Shown: piece by piece, positions 18,471 through 26,661 of the stretch
Numbering within the stretch: the first letter of the stretch is position 1
How the letters are laid out: every line of letters begins with the position of its first letter
Source of the DNA: SAR324 cluster bacterium
GTDB lineage: Bacteria; SAR324; NAC60-12
DNA: 64,000 nt
NCBI GenBank assembly: GCA_028281495.1
Contig: JANQJU010000060.1
Coordinates: 62,001-126,000, forward strand
Reading direction: 5' to 3'
The notes under the pieces: generated by a model
Databases searched by the model: none
What the model saw: the letters and a program-made list of their open reading frames with translations, nothing else
Told to the model about the DNA's origin: nothing
Program-made: the position numbers and the translations under genes

Positions 18471-19249
18471 TCGAATTCGACTGTATGGATTTCGATACCC
18501 TGCTGTACAGATTTCTATACAGTGAATCCGCATTTTTTAGCCATTATTGATATTGCATTCTCCTAATTTGGCTTATTCTTTTCTCAACGGTGGCGACATT
18601 CAGCGTCAAGCAGAAGTCGCCACTAGAAATTTTGATCGAGTGTGGGCAGGTGGGGTGTATTGAACAATTTCGAGCCTCGGATAGGTATGAATGCTAATGT
18701 CATGGAGAATACATAAGCATGGAGAAACGATGAAACAAACAAGAAGAATTGTTTGTTTGATAAGGGAGACGAAAAATTCTAAAAAATTAGGACAATCGTT
18801 CATAATTTTTATTGTAATTCGTTGTTTTTTCAGATCAATAAAATAAAATTATAAAAAATTATGAAACAAAATTTTCTGATATGTTGATCAATATTTTGTT
18901 CTATATTAAACTTTTAGTTTATTTATAAATTTTCCTCTTGTTAAAATTTTCGTTTGGCACTTGGTTGGAATATTAAACGATGGAGAAAAGTTTTTCTCAA
19001 TTAAACTATTAAAATAATTAATTAAAATTAATTAGTTTGATTCTTTATAGCTCCTGTATTCATTCGAATCATCTCTGATAAATGACATTAGCGCCTATAA
19101 ATCAATGCAACCATCACATGAAAAATTTTAGTGTGATTCCTATTGTAGAAAGGAGGCATTTTGGAAAAGTAAAGTGATACTACCTGTTTTCCTTTAAACT
19201 TTAGTCATTCTAGAGATTTTTGATAAGATTCCATTTGCTAAGAGGTGTT
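18471..19249. other. AT-rich intergenic region after the RHS toxin
   Basis: 779 bp without a credible gene; about 18800-19060 is extremely AT-rich. A loose inverted repeat (ACTGTAT near 18482, ATACAGT near 18527) follows the toxin stop. The longest local frame with an ATG (38 codons at 18730) has no ribosome site. This is where an immunity gene for the HNH toxin would normally sit, and none is visible. Confidence 0.6.
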
Positions 19250-19642
19250 ATGAAAACTAATAAATTTAAAAAAGTATGTACTGTGATCACAACTGCATTG
19301 TTGATGTTTGCCACCCAAGCCACCGCTGGAGGTTGGACCAACTGGTTTACTATCCAAGAATTGGGGTATCATAGCGACGGAACCGGAATTGCGAGTTCCA
19401 ATATTGGACATTTTGTTATTGTCCCTGACGGCACGGTTGAAAATTTGGATAGCTGTGGTTCTGCTAGCCTTTATGCTTCTCAGTCGATGGGAAGTGCCGC
19501 GGCTCAGCCAACGACCCAATATTACAATCAGATGGCTAAGCTTGCCACTTTGGCATATACGGCAGGGTGGCAAGTTCGTGTGTATTTGGATGGTTGTGAA
19601 ACCCACCCCCGTTTCAAATCCGTTGAAATTCAAAAACCGTAA
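19250..19642 (+). CDS. Small secreted protein with one predicted disulfide
   Basis: 130 residues from ATG 19250, preceded by AGAGGTG; the frame opens ten codons earlier without a ribosome site. A Sec signal peptide (KKVCTVITTALLMFATQATA) precedes a mature protein of about 108 residues that starts GGWTNWFTIQELG. Two mature cysteines, in LDSCGS and LDGCET, probably form a disulfide. The layout (beta-rich start, SCGS, then a YxxM...LATLAY helix, then a V-x-V-Y-x-D-G-C strand) resembles small secreted proteins of unknown function common in marine Gammaproteobacteria. No enzymatic motif. It ends in its own terminator, so it is a single-gene unit. Confidence 0.8.
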   Translation: MKTNKFKKVCTVITTALLMFATQATAGGWTNWFTIQELGYHSDGTGIASSNIGHFVIVPDGTVENLDSCGSASLYASQSMGSAAAQPTTQYYNQMAKLATLAYTAGWQVRVYLDGCETHPRFKSVEIQKP

Positions 19643-19653
19643 TCTTCCCTGTT

Positions 19654-19689
19654 GAGCTTAAACTGTGATGCGGTTTAAGCTCTTCTTTT
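19654..19689 (+). terminator. Rho-independent terminator
   Basis: A perfect 10-bp stem (GAGCTTAAAC at 19654-19663, GTTTAAGCTC at 19673-19682) with a nine-base loop and a TTCTTTT tail, 12 bp after the stop of the small secreted protein. Confidence 0.9.
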
Positions 19690-19695
19690 CCACCT

Positions 19696-19802
19696 AAAAC
19701 GCTACCTGAAGCCTCATTTGAAATTCACCCAAAATCTCACTTAAAATCTCCCTTAAAACCTCCCCTAAAATCTTGTCTAAATTCTCATCGAAAACGTTTC
19801 CA
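19696..19802. repeat. Degenerate 12-bp tandem repeats with phased A-tracts
   Basis: Nine consecutive units, eight of 12 bp and one of 11, each starting with a G/A-A-A-A tract followed by a C/T-rich half (for example AAAATCTCACTT, AAAATCTCCCTT, AAAACCTCCCCT at 19731-19766). Similarity is highest in the middle and decays outward. Confidence 0.75.
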
Positions 19803-19978
19803 AAGACTTAACCGGAACCTTGCCTGAAGCTTCATACAGGGCCTCTGTATACTTGATTTCAGTGGATTGTTGTCAGAACCCATGAAGTGCGTTACAAGCT
19901 ACCAACTAGGGAAGGGCTCACCTTCCCATACTCTCAACGATCTTGGTATGAAGGCGATCCGTTTGTTAAGGAGGAATC

Positions 19979-20968
19979 ATGCGTATTTGGAAAGTATTTA
20001 TTCTGTTTTTATTTTGGGTTCCCGCCAGCGAAGCAGCCAGTTTTGATTGCAAAAAAGCCGGTACGGCCGTGGAAAAATTGATCTGTTCCGATGCCCATTT
20101 GAGTTCAGCAGATGAAGACATTGCGGCGCTCTACAAAGAACTGCGAGGAAAATTGTCCACGTCTGCAAAAGACGCCTTGAAAGCCGAACAACGGGCATGG
20201 CTCAAAACACGCAATCAAGAACTCTGTTCTGAAATCTATTCGTGCCTGTTGGGACACTATCAACGCATCATCGTGCTTAAAAAATATGTAGAAAAGACCA
20301 GTTTGCCTCAACAGGCTGCCGGAACAATCCAAACTTACCTTCAGGAGACAGATCAAGCTTACCAAAACAAAAATTATCTCGATGAGGAGGTTACGTGGCT
20401 TCCCGAAATAGGCATCCGAGGGTTGTATTTGCATTCGCGTATCACCCCGCTCATCTTAGAGCAATTGTCTGGTGTGCCAGTATTCCTCAGCGGTCCGCAT
20501 GTCCTCCGTTTCAACTTTTCCTCTGACAACACTTTCGGCCACTACAACCCCCAATTTGTAGAGTGGCTCAAACACACGTTTGGGGTGATTCAAAAAGACC
20601 CTACACTGAAAGAAGTCGGTCAAAAGCTGTTTGTGCACTTGCGCGGACAAGCTCGCGCAGCGTACCGAATGTATTTTTGGGTGCATGCCCCGGAACGACA
20701 AGAATGGTTTGGGCAAACCAAAGCCAAGTATATCCAGCTCATGGCAGAAAAAAAGCTCGGTGGCGATGCGCTCAGTTACCCAGAAGATGAGTTGGTCGGG
20801 TTGTGGGAATGGGCAGAACAAGAACAACTGGATGCCTTTGAGGCCTATTCTGGAGGCAAATTCTGGTTCCGGCGTTCCATTGATGGCACGGACCAACAGT
20901 TTTTCGAGTTGTTAAAAGATATCATGCAAACTTATGATGGATTCTATGCCTCAGTTTGGGAGCAATAA
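19979..20968 (+). CDS. Secreted LprI-like (DUF1311) protein, paralog 1
   Basis: 329 residues, ATG at 19979 after AAGGAGGA. A signal peptide (about 1-20, ending SEAAS) leads into a DUF1311/LprI-N domain (about 20-105): FDCKKAGTAVEKLICSD, then a helical hairpin with QRAWLKTRN and CSEIYSC, the cysteine-paired pattern of lysozyme-inhibitor LprI N-terminal domains. Residues about 110-329 are a larger domain that I do not recognise, shared with the next two genes and marked by FGHYNPQFVEW, YRMYFWVHAP and RRSIDGTDQQFF. First of three tandem paralogs. The periplasmic location is predicted; lysozyme inhibition is only a family-level possibility because most of the protein is the unknown domain. Confidence 0.85.
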   Translation: MRIWKVFILFLFWVPASEAASFDCKKAGTAVEKLICSDAHLSSADEDIAALYKELRGKLSTSAKDALKAEQRAWLKTRNQELCSEIYSCLLGHYQRIIVLKKYVEKTSLPQQAAGTIQTYLQETDQAYQNKNYLDEEVTWLPEIGIRGLYLHSRITPLILEQLSGVPVFLSGPHVLRFNFSSDNTFGHYNPQFVEWLKHTFGVIQKDPTLKEVGQKLFVHLRGQARAAYRMYFWVHAPERQEWFGQTKAKYIQLMAEKKLGGDALSYPEDELVGLWEWAEQEQLDAFEAYSGGKFWFRRSIDGTDQQFFELLKDIMQTYDGFYASVWEQ

Positions 20969-21058
20969 CTGTGGTCTGGAGGGAGTGGCCTCCAGTTCTG
21001 GCTCCGTAATTTTTGAAGTCCGGTGTTAAAATGTAGAACAATTGGTGTTGGAGGTGTG

Positions 21059-21738
21059 ATGCATCTTTGGAAGGGTTTGATTCTTTTTATGTTTTTGGTG
21101 CCTGCTGGTTGGGCTGCCAGTTTTGACTGCAAAAAGGCAAGTACTCGCATTGAAAAGATGATCTGCGACGATCCTCACCTGAGCAAAGCAGACGAGATCC
21201 TTGCCAAAGCCTACTTTGAAGCCCGTGAAAAACTTTCCCCTCCGGCACAAGAAACGTTGTTGAAGGATCAAAGGGATTGGCTCGATTCTCGCGATCACAC
21301 CAATCTTTCGGCCACTACAACCCGGAATTTGTGCGTTGGCTGCGGTCGGCATTTTCTTTAACTTGGAAATTTCGGAATCTAAACAGATATGCAGAAGAAC
21401 TGTATAATAGGTTCCGCGGTCTGGCTCGTGCGTTTTATCGGACTTATAGGTGGTTACACACTCCTCAAAGACGCCCATGGCTGGAAAGCGCACAAGCGAT
21501 TCAGTTCCAAGCGATGGATGAAAAAGCTCCCAAGAAAGTCGGAAGTTTGATGGATGACGGATTCGGAGATTTTTCCACGTGGGCTGCGCAAGAACAACTG
21601 GATCCTAAGGAGGCGTATCAGGCTATTTGGTTTTGGGTTCGCCGATCCATTGATGGAACGGATCAGCTATTTTTTCAGGTTTTGTCAGACATCATGAGTG
21701 TTCATGACGCTTATTATTTTGAAGTGTGGAAAGAATAA
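21059..21738 (+). pseudogene. LprI-like paralog 2, broken by an internal deletion and frameshift
   Basis: The 5' part (ATG 21059 after GGAGGTGTG) encodes a signal peptide and the start of the DUF1311 domain up to QRDWLDSRDH. Near 21294-21308 the frame is lost, and the match to the paralogs resumes in another frame at FGHYNPEFVRW, continuing to RRSIDGTDQLFF and the stop at 21738. Compared with paralog 1, about 105 residues between the QRxWL and FGHYNP motifs are missing and the net change is not a multiple of three. Both halves keep good similarity and have no other stops, so the lesion looks recent. A short DUF1311 fragment ending at 21361 could still be made. Confidence 0.88.
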
Positions 21739-21739
21739 G

Positions 21740-22741
21740 ATGCGCAATTGGATTTTGATGATTACCCTTGTCGTGTTGTCCCCTGTTTGCCTTGCGGCCG
21801 GCATCAACTGCGACAAAGCCAACTCTAAAACCAAAATATTAATCTGTTCGAATGCGCTCTTGGTGGGCTTCGATCAAGATGTCGATTTACTGTTTCAAGA
21901 AACCTATGAACACATATCAAATTCGTTTCGAACCAAATTGCAAAAAGACCATCAGGCGTGGTTGAAAGCACGTGAGGAGGGTCCGTGTCTTGCCGAGTAC
22001 AGTTGCTTGACATTTCACTTTGAACGGATTGTGGAACTGAAAAGATGGTTCCAAACCGACTCGCCGAAGCGAAACCAGGATGAAAAAATCTTGAATTATT
22101 TCTTCAGGGTTTTCTATCTCACGGAATCGGTTCTTCAAGAAATCTATGGAAACTTGGAGCAATACTATCAAGGAAATGCTGACTTCAACTTATATAGTTT
22201 TCAGGATCAAATTCCCGCCGAAGCACCCTTGCTAATGGAAAAATTATCGGGGTTTTCCGTATACTTGAAGGGGCCACATCACATCCAATTCAATTTTGAC
22301 TCTGAAGACACCTTTGGGCACTACAATCCACAGTTTGTCAATTGGCTTCAATCGATGTTCGATGAAATGCGACAGGATTCCAATTGGAATAAATTGCTTA
22401 GATATTTATATGGAGACGTGCGTCCCATGACCCGTGCCTTTTACCGAATGTACTATTGGGTCCATGCCCCTGGGAGAAAACAGTGGTTTGCTTCGAAAAA
22501 AGCACGCTATTTCAGCCATCCCGAAGAAAGGGAAATGTATGATGTCGAACTGGATAAAAAACTATACGATTTAATGGATGGGTATAATAATGCGGAGTTG
22601 CATCCTTCTGATGCGATTCAAGCCATCCGATTCTGGATTCGTCGCTCCGTTGATGGAACTGATCAACAATTCTTTAAGTTGCTGTCCGATATTATGAACG
22701 CCTACGATGGTGAATATGCAGTTCAATGGAAAGAGTGGTAG
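21740..22741 (+). CDS. Secreted LprI-like (DUF1311) protein, paralog 3
   Basis: 333 residues, ATG at 21740, one base after the stop of the broken paralog 2 and preceded by GGAAAG; translation may be coupled. A signal peptide (MRNWILMITLVVLSPVCLAA) precedes the cysteine-containing LprI-like domain (INCDKANSKTKILICSN, QAWLKAREEGPC) and the shared unknown domain with FGHYNPQFVNW, YRMYYWVHAPG and RRSVDGTDQQFF. It is as complete as paralog 1 but diverged, so the triplication is old. An oligopeptide-binding protein follows after 34 bp and may share the transcript. Confidence 0.85.
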   Translation: MRNWILMITLVVLSPVCLAAGINCDKANSKTKILICSNALLVGFDQDVDLLFQETYEHISNSFRTKLQKDHQAWLKAREEGPCLAEYSCLTFHFERIVELKRWFQTDSPKRNQDEKILNYFFRVFYLTESVLQEIYGNLEQYYQGNADFNLYSFQDQIPAEAPLLMEKLSGFSVYLKGPHHIQFNFDSEDTFGHYNPQFVNWLQSMFDEMRQDSNWNKLLRYLYGDVRPMTRAFYRMYYWVHAPGRKQWFASKKARYFSHPEEREMYDVELDKKLYDLMDGYNNAELHPSDAIQAIRFWIRRSVDGTDQQFFKLLSDIMNAYDGEYAVQWKEW

Positions 22742-22775
22742 AAATCTAAAACTTCACTTTCAAAATAGGAGGCTT

Positions 22776-24380
22776 ATGAAAACATATTTAGGTATTATTT
22801 TAATGACATTTGGACTGCTTATTAGCAGTGTCTCACTACACGCACAACGAGCACCCCATTTACGTATCCCGCAAGCCTCCGCCATTCCCACCATCGACCC
22901 AGGTTTGGCCGAAGACACCACATCAAGCGGCGTGATCGCTCAGATGTTTCTGACCTTGTTGGAATACGATCCAAAAACCTTCGAACCTCGACCGTTTTTT
23001 GCGACCTCTTGGAAAATTTCAGAGGATGGTCTCACCTACACCTTTCAATTGCGTAAAGACGTTTTCTGGACCAACGGAGCGCCCGTGACAGCCCAAGATG
23101 TTGTGGCAGCCGTGCGTCGAAACATTTCACCGGAAACGGCGTCCCCTCATGCACTCAATCTATACGTGTTGAAAAATGCGAAGGCGATCAATCAAGGAAC
23201 CTTGAAGGATGTCACCCAATTGGGAGCCAAGGTGTTGGATGATCATACTTTAGAATTCAACCTGGAGTATCCGGCTGGTTTTTTCCTTTCTCTGGCGACT
23301 GACAAAGCCTATGCCCCACTTCCGGTAGCCGCCATCCAAAAACATGGCAGTGATTGGACCAAACCCGCCAACATCATCACCAATGGTCCCTACCTGCTGG
23401 ATGAATGGGAACCCGGCAATCGGATGGTTTTGAAGAAAAACCCTAAGTTTTTTGATGCAGAGACCGTGAAGATTGAAGAAATTCATTATTATATCGTTCC
23501 TAGCAATTCGACCGCTTTGGCTATGTATGAAAACAATGAACTGGATTTAGTTGGGATGAAATATACATCCATTCCGTCTGCCGATTTAGAGCGAGTCAAA
23601 AATGATTCTCAACTTTCCCAGGAATATATGATCGAACCGATTCCTTGTTCGTATTACTTTGGATTTAATACGATTCGACCCCCGGTGGACAACCCATTGG
23701 TGCGTCGAGCAATTTCAGCTTCGATTGATCGCAAAGCAATTGTGGAGCGCATCACTAAAGGGGGGCAGACCCCAGCCACGACATCAGTTCCAGTTCAAGT
23801 ATTTGGGGCTGCGAGATCCGAACCGGGTGTGGGCATTAGTTACGATCCAGAACAAGCGAAGAAGTGGCTTGCCGAAGCAGGGTATCCCGATGGCAAGGGA
23901 TTCCCTGAAGTGATTTATATGTTCAACACCTCCGAAGGCCATGCACAAATTGCTCAAGCCATCCAAGCGATGCTCAAACGGACATTAAACATTAAGGTTC
24001 AATTGCGAAATCAAGAATGGAAGGTGTATCTGCGGGCGGTGGGTCAAAAAGATGCGCCTCATATGTGGCGAATGGGAGGTTGTTCTACCTATCTAGATGC
24101 CAATGATACACTCGAAAGCTATCATCCGACGGAGTCGGAAAATCGGATGCATTGGCAGAATGCCGAGTTTGAAGAATTGATCACCCAAGGACGAGAGGTC
24201 ACCGACCCCGAAGAACGTAAAAAGATCTATCGCCGGGCGGAACAAATCGTCTCGCGCGAGGCTGCGATCCTCGTGCCGATTTATTATTACACCACCCAAG
24301 GTTTGGTGAAGCCCTGGGTGAATTACGTTTTCCGCTCGATGGGCGGTGACCCGTTGCGAACATGGTCTTGGAACCCGTAG
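22776..24380 (+). CDS. Extracellular solute-binding protein family 5 (OppA/DppA-like)
   Basis: 534 residues, ATG at 22776 four bases after AGGAGG; in-frame upstream codons belong to the end of paralog 3. A Sec signal peptide ends near LHAQ. The body is a full-length family 5 periplasmic binding protein: start LRIPQASAIPTIDP, LLEYDPKTFEPRP, TYTFQLRKDVFW, GPYLLDEW near the hinge, AISASIDRKAI, EAGYPDGKGFP and a C-terminal IVSREAAILVPIYYY. These proteins deliver peptides or related ligands to Opp/Dpp transporters. No permease or ATPase genes adjoin, so it is an orphan and must use a transporter elsewhere or act as a sensor. Confidence 0.92.
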   Translation: MKTYLGIILMTFGLLISSVSLHAQRAPHLRIPQASAIPTIDPGLAEDTTSSGVIAQMFLTLLEYDPKTFEPRPFFATSWKISEDGLTYTFQLRKDVFWTNGAPVTAQDVVAAVRRNISPETASPHALNLYVLKNAKAINQGTLKDVTQLGAKVLDDHTLEFNLEYPAGFFLSLATDKAYAPLPVAAIQKHGSDWTKPANIITNGPYLLDEWEPGNRMVLKKNPKFFDAETVKIEEIHYYIVPSNSTALAMYENNELDLVGMKYTSIPSADLERVKNDSQLSQEYMIEPIPCSYYFGFNTIRPPVDNPLVRRAISASIDRKAIVERITKGGQTPATTSVPVQVFGAARSEPGVGISYDPEQAKKWLAEAGYPDGKGFPEVIYMFNTSEGHAQIAQAIQAMLKRTLNIKVQLRNQEWKVYLRAVGQKDAPHMWRMGGCSTYLDANDTLESYHPTESENRMHWQNAEFEELITQGREVTDPEERKKIYRRAEQIVSREAAILVPIYYYTTQGLVKPWVNYVFRSMGGDPLRTWSWNP

Positions 24381-24406
24381 GCATTCATCCTTGGTTTAGC
24401 TACGGG

Positions 24407-24465
24407 TTTATTGAACAAAAGGGTCTAACGTGCAGTTTTATTGAACAAAAGGGTCTAACGTGCAG
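24407..24465 (-). repeat. 30-bp tandem duplication spanning the stop codon of the lipoprotein gene
   Basis: Positions 24407-24435 and 24437-24465 are identical over 29 bases (core ATTGAACAAAAGGGTCTAAC), offset by 30. The 24437-24465 copy contains the last codons and TAA of the minus-strand lipoprotein gene; the other copy lies just after the stop. Confidence 0.95.
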
Positions 24466-24908
24466 TTTTGTACTCGTGCGGTTATGTTGGTGGGGTGAAT
24501 CGAGTTGAGCATGATGGGTAGGCCATCCGTCGATTCAACCACCTCTAAAGACTTGTCGTGACCTCGTTTCACTCTCCCCAGTGCATAGGTAAATTCACCT
24601 AGCTTCGCACCCGGCCTTACCGTATCGGTCAAGGCCCTTCTCAGTTCGACACGAACCTCGGTATCAACCAAATCACATCGGTCTGAATCTGCTTCCACCC
24701 GGATCGTAAAATATAAGTTTTCTAATTCCTCATCTTGCCGAGCATCGCGAATATCCACATCGATCTCACTCAAATTCAAGCCCACCCGTTCATCTCCCGA
24801 ATCAGCCAACGCAGTTCGAACCGCGTTGTAGTCTGCACAGCCGAATACCAAGAGCAAACAGGCCACTCCGATTGCTCCCCATTGATTTATTGATTTCCAA
24901 AAATTCAT
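24438..24908 (-). CDS. Small predicted lipoprotein, function unknown
   Basis: 156 residues from ATG 24908, seven bases after GAGGAG and overlapping the stop of the upstream ORF as ATGA. A hydrophobic start and lipobox (LLLVFGC) put the mature N-terminus at Cys around residue 23, so it is probably membrane-anchored in the periplasm. The mature part (~134 residues) is acidic and strand-rich, with two further cysteines (DRCDL, QNCTL). No family is recognised. The last nine codons and stop are duplicated in tandem after the gene. Confidence 0.72.
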   Translation of the reverse strand: MNFWKSINQWGAIGVACLLLVFGCADYNAVRTALADSGDERVGLNLSEIDVDIRDARQDEELENLYFTIRVEADSDRCDLVDTEVRVELRRALTDTVRPGAKLGEFTYALGRVKRGHDKSLEVVESTDGLPIMLNSIHPTNITARVQNCTLDPFVQ

Positions 24909-25231
24909 ATCGCTCTCCTCGATTGTGAAAGTTGTATCCAATCGTTGGGCTTAGAAGGATGGAAAGTTGGGTGAGCTTCTGCGAGAGGATTTTGAGAATG
25001 AAGGAAACGGCCGCAATCAGTGGACTCAATTCGGATCCACCGGTCGAATGCCACCGTTTCCTTCGGTGCCCAACTCATCGATTCTGCATTCAGAAAATTC
25101 GTTTCCAGTGCCTTCGGTGTAACCCACATCTCACACCGAACTTCAGGGATCTGTTGCCAAAATGTGCTGACACCCCATGCCATTATAAAACCACACACAC
25201 CACCTTTTAAAATCATTCCAATTTTTCCCAT
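24905..25231 (-). CDS. Hypothetical membrane-anchored protein, translationally coupled to the lipoprotein
   Basis: 108 residues, ATG at 25231 preceded by GGGAGG and GGAG. Its TGA overlaps the ATG of the next gene by four bases, a strong sign that both are real and coupled. One N-terminal hydrophobic segment (about 5-25) suggests a signal anchor; the rest (VRCEMWVTPKALE, TDCGRFLHSQN) has two cysteines and no recognised family. Confidence 0.6.
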   Translation of the reverse strand: MGKIGMILKGGVCGFIMAWGVSTFWQQIPEVRCEMWVTPKALETNFLNAESMSWAPKETVAFDRWIRIESTDCGRFLHSQNPLAEAHPTFHPSKPNDWIQLSQSRRAI

Positions 25232-25470
25232 CTCCGGCCTCCCGATTGGGTTGATCCTTAGTGAATGAATGCTATGGGAAACAATATGCAGGAATTAAAA
25301 TGGAAAGAGGGTAGGAGTCGATAAACGGTAGGTTTTCGTCGATATTTGGTGTTTTATGACAATCGAACCAAGAATCTCAGGTTCTTTCGTCGCACAGTTT
25401 CCGGGGGGCATGCGATGGCAGCGATGCGGTCAATACCAAGCCGTCGGGGGGATAAAGAGAGTGAGAAGGT

Positions 25471-26655
25471 TCACTTTTGATGGTCGATTGCCCAATACGT
25501 CATAACATCTCTATCAATTCCTTTCACCCGAATCACTCCGCGTTTCTCACAATGAATGATGCCTTTGATCAGTTCGTAAGTCGTATCTGAAATCAGAATC
25601 GCGCCGGGTTTACTGTTAGTTTCAAGTCTCGCTGCCAGATTCACAGCTCCTCCGATGATCGTGTATTCCATATGTTGCTCTGATCCAAAATTTCCTACAA
25701 TGCAGTCTCCCGTATGGATACCAATTCGAATACTCATGCCCATCTGTTGTGCCTGATCTTGCATCGCTAAAGCCATAAAGACACATTGAACGGCATCGAG
25801 TTGCTCGCCTTTGCTTTGTGGATCACCAAAAAATGCCATTACGGAATCCCCAATGAATTTGTCGATCGTACCATTATAGCGGATAGCGATCTCCGCCATC
25901 CTGTCGAGGTAGTCATTTAGCCATTCGGTGAGTTCGTCGACCGGAGTGTTTTCGGTTTTGTTGGTGAATCCAACTATATCTGAGAAAAAGATCGTGAGGG
26001 TTTTTCGGTAGGTTTCGATTTTGGCATCTTTTTCACCAAAAAAGATGGATTCGTAAATTTGGGGGGAAAGGTATTTGGCTAGCTTCGATGCGAGCACTTC
26101 CAACTGTTCTTTCTTATTTTGTATTTCTTCACTTATCCTTTGAATTTTTTTCTTCTGCTTGAGGATGCGTAGTCCGGTCATACAGAGGGTGATCAAAATA
26201 GCGTAAATAATCAGTACTGCTATGATTTCCACGCTCAGAGCAACGGTTTCAATCGCAAAATAACTGAGTACAAAAACCCCTATGAGATATAGAGCAACGC
26301 AAAACGACGCCGTTGCAATCAGATACTTAAAGGAAGCAACTCCCAGTAAAAACGAGAACCCCCACAGCACGCTTAAAAACATGACGTGTCTCAACTCGTG
26401 GGCAATGTATGAGACGTAAAACGTCAATAACATCCCACTCCAAAACGGGATTTCCACTGGATTAAAAGTCAGACAATAGTCATTTTTCACAGCAACAAAT
26501 GAGATGATTTGTAAAACAATCATCGTAACAAACCAGCCCATCACTTCATTGAAAGTGGTTGAGGTGATATCAAATACGGCGCAGGACGATATCGCCAGCA
26601 GGGTCAACCCATAGCCTATGAAGCTTTGCGAAAAGGTTTTATATTTTGATTTCAT
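25471..26655 (-). CDS. Membrane class III adenylate/guanylate cyclase
   Basis: 394 residues, ATG at 26655, six bases after the stop of the LplT-Aas fusion gene, so a two-gene transcript. Residues about 10-165 form five or six transmembrane helices, 170-205 are a coiled linker (KQKKKIQRISEEIQNKKEQ), and 220-390 the cyclase domain. FSDIVGF and DKFIGDSVMAFF supply the two metal aspartates; NLAARLE keeps the transition-state Asn and Arg. The common GD before the VN motif is GG here (IIGGAVNLAARLE), which is unusual but not a catalytic position. It probably makes cAMP in response to a membrane signal; nucleotide preference cannot be settled by eye. Confidence 0.9.
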   Translation of the reverse strand: MKSKYKTFSQSFIGYGLTLLAISSCAVFDITSTTFNEVMGWFVTMIVLQIISFVAVKNDYCLTFNPVEIPFWSGMLLTFYVSYIAHELRHVMFLSVLWGFSFLLGVASFKYLIATASFCVALYLIGVFVLSYFAIETVALSVEIIAVLIIYAILITLCMTGLRILKQKKKIQRISEEIQNKKEQLEVLASKLAKYLSPQIYESIFFGEKDAKIETYRKTLTIFFSDIVGFTNKTENTPVDELTEWLNDYLDRMAEIAIRYNGTIDKFIGDSVMAFFGDPQSKGEQLDAVQCVFMALAMQDQAQQMGMSIRIGIHTGDCIVGNFGSEQHMEYTIIGGAVNLAARLETNSKPGAILISDTTYELIKGIIHCEKRGVIRVKGIDRDVMTYWAIDHQK

Positions 26656-26661
26656 CAGAAC

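Larger units (their letters stand above)
19643..19978. other. Intergenic region with terminator and degenerate 12-bp repeats
   Basis: 336 bp holding the terminator of the small secreted protein, a run of degenerate 12-bp repeats (both listed separately) and the leader of the LprI-like genes, which ends in a strong AAGGAGGA ribosome site at about 19967-19974. The minus strand of the repeat run has only a 25-codon open stretch bounded by stops. Confidence 0.6.

Noticed and set aside
18730..18846. 38-codon frame after the RHS toxin as a possible immunity gene
   Set aside because: No ribosome site, AT-driven composition and no recognisable immunity-like features.
19696..19802. Minus-strand reading of the 12-bp repeats as an ILxE-type coiled-coil peptide
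   Set aside because: The open stretch is only about 25 codons, bounded by stops, without a start or ribosome site.
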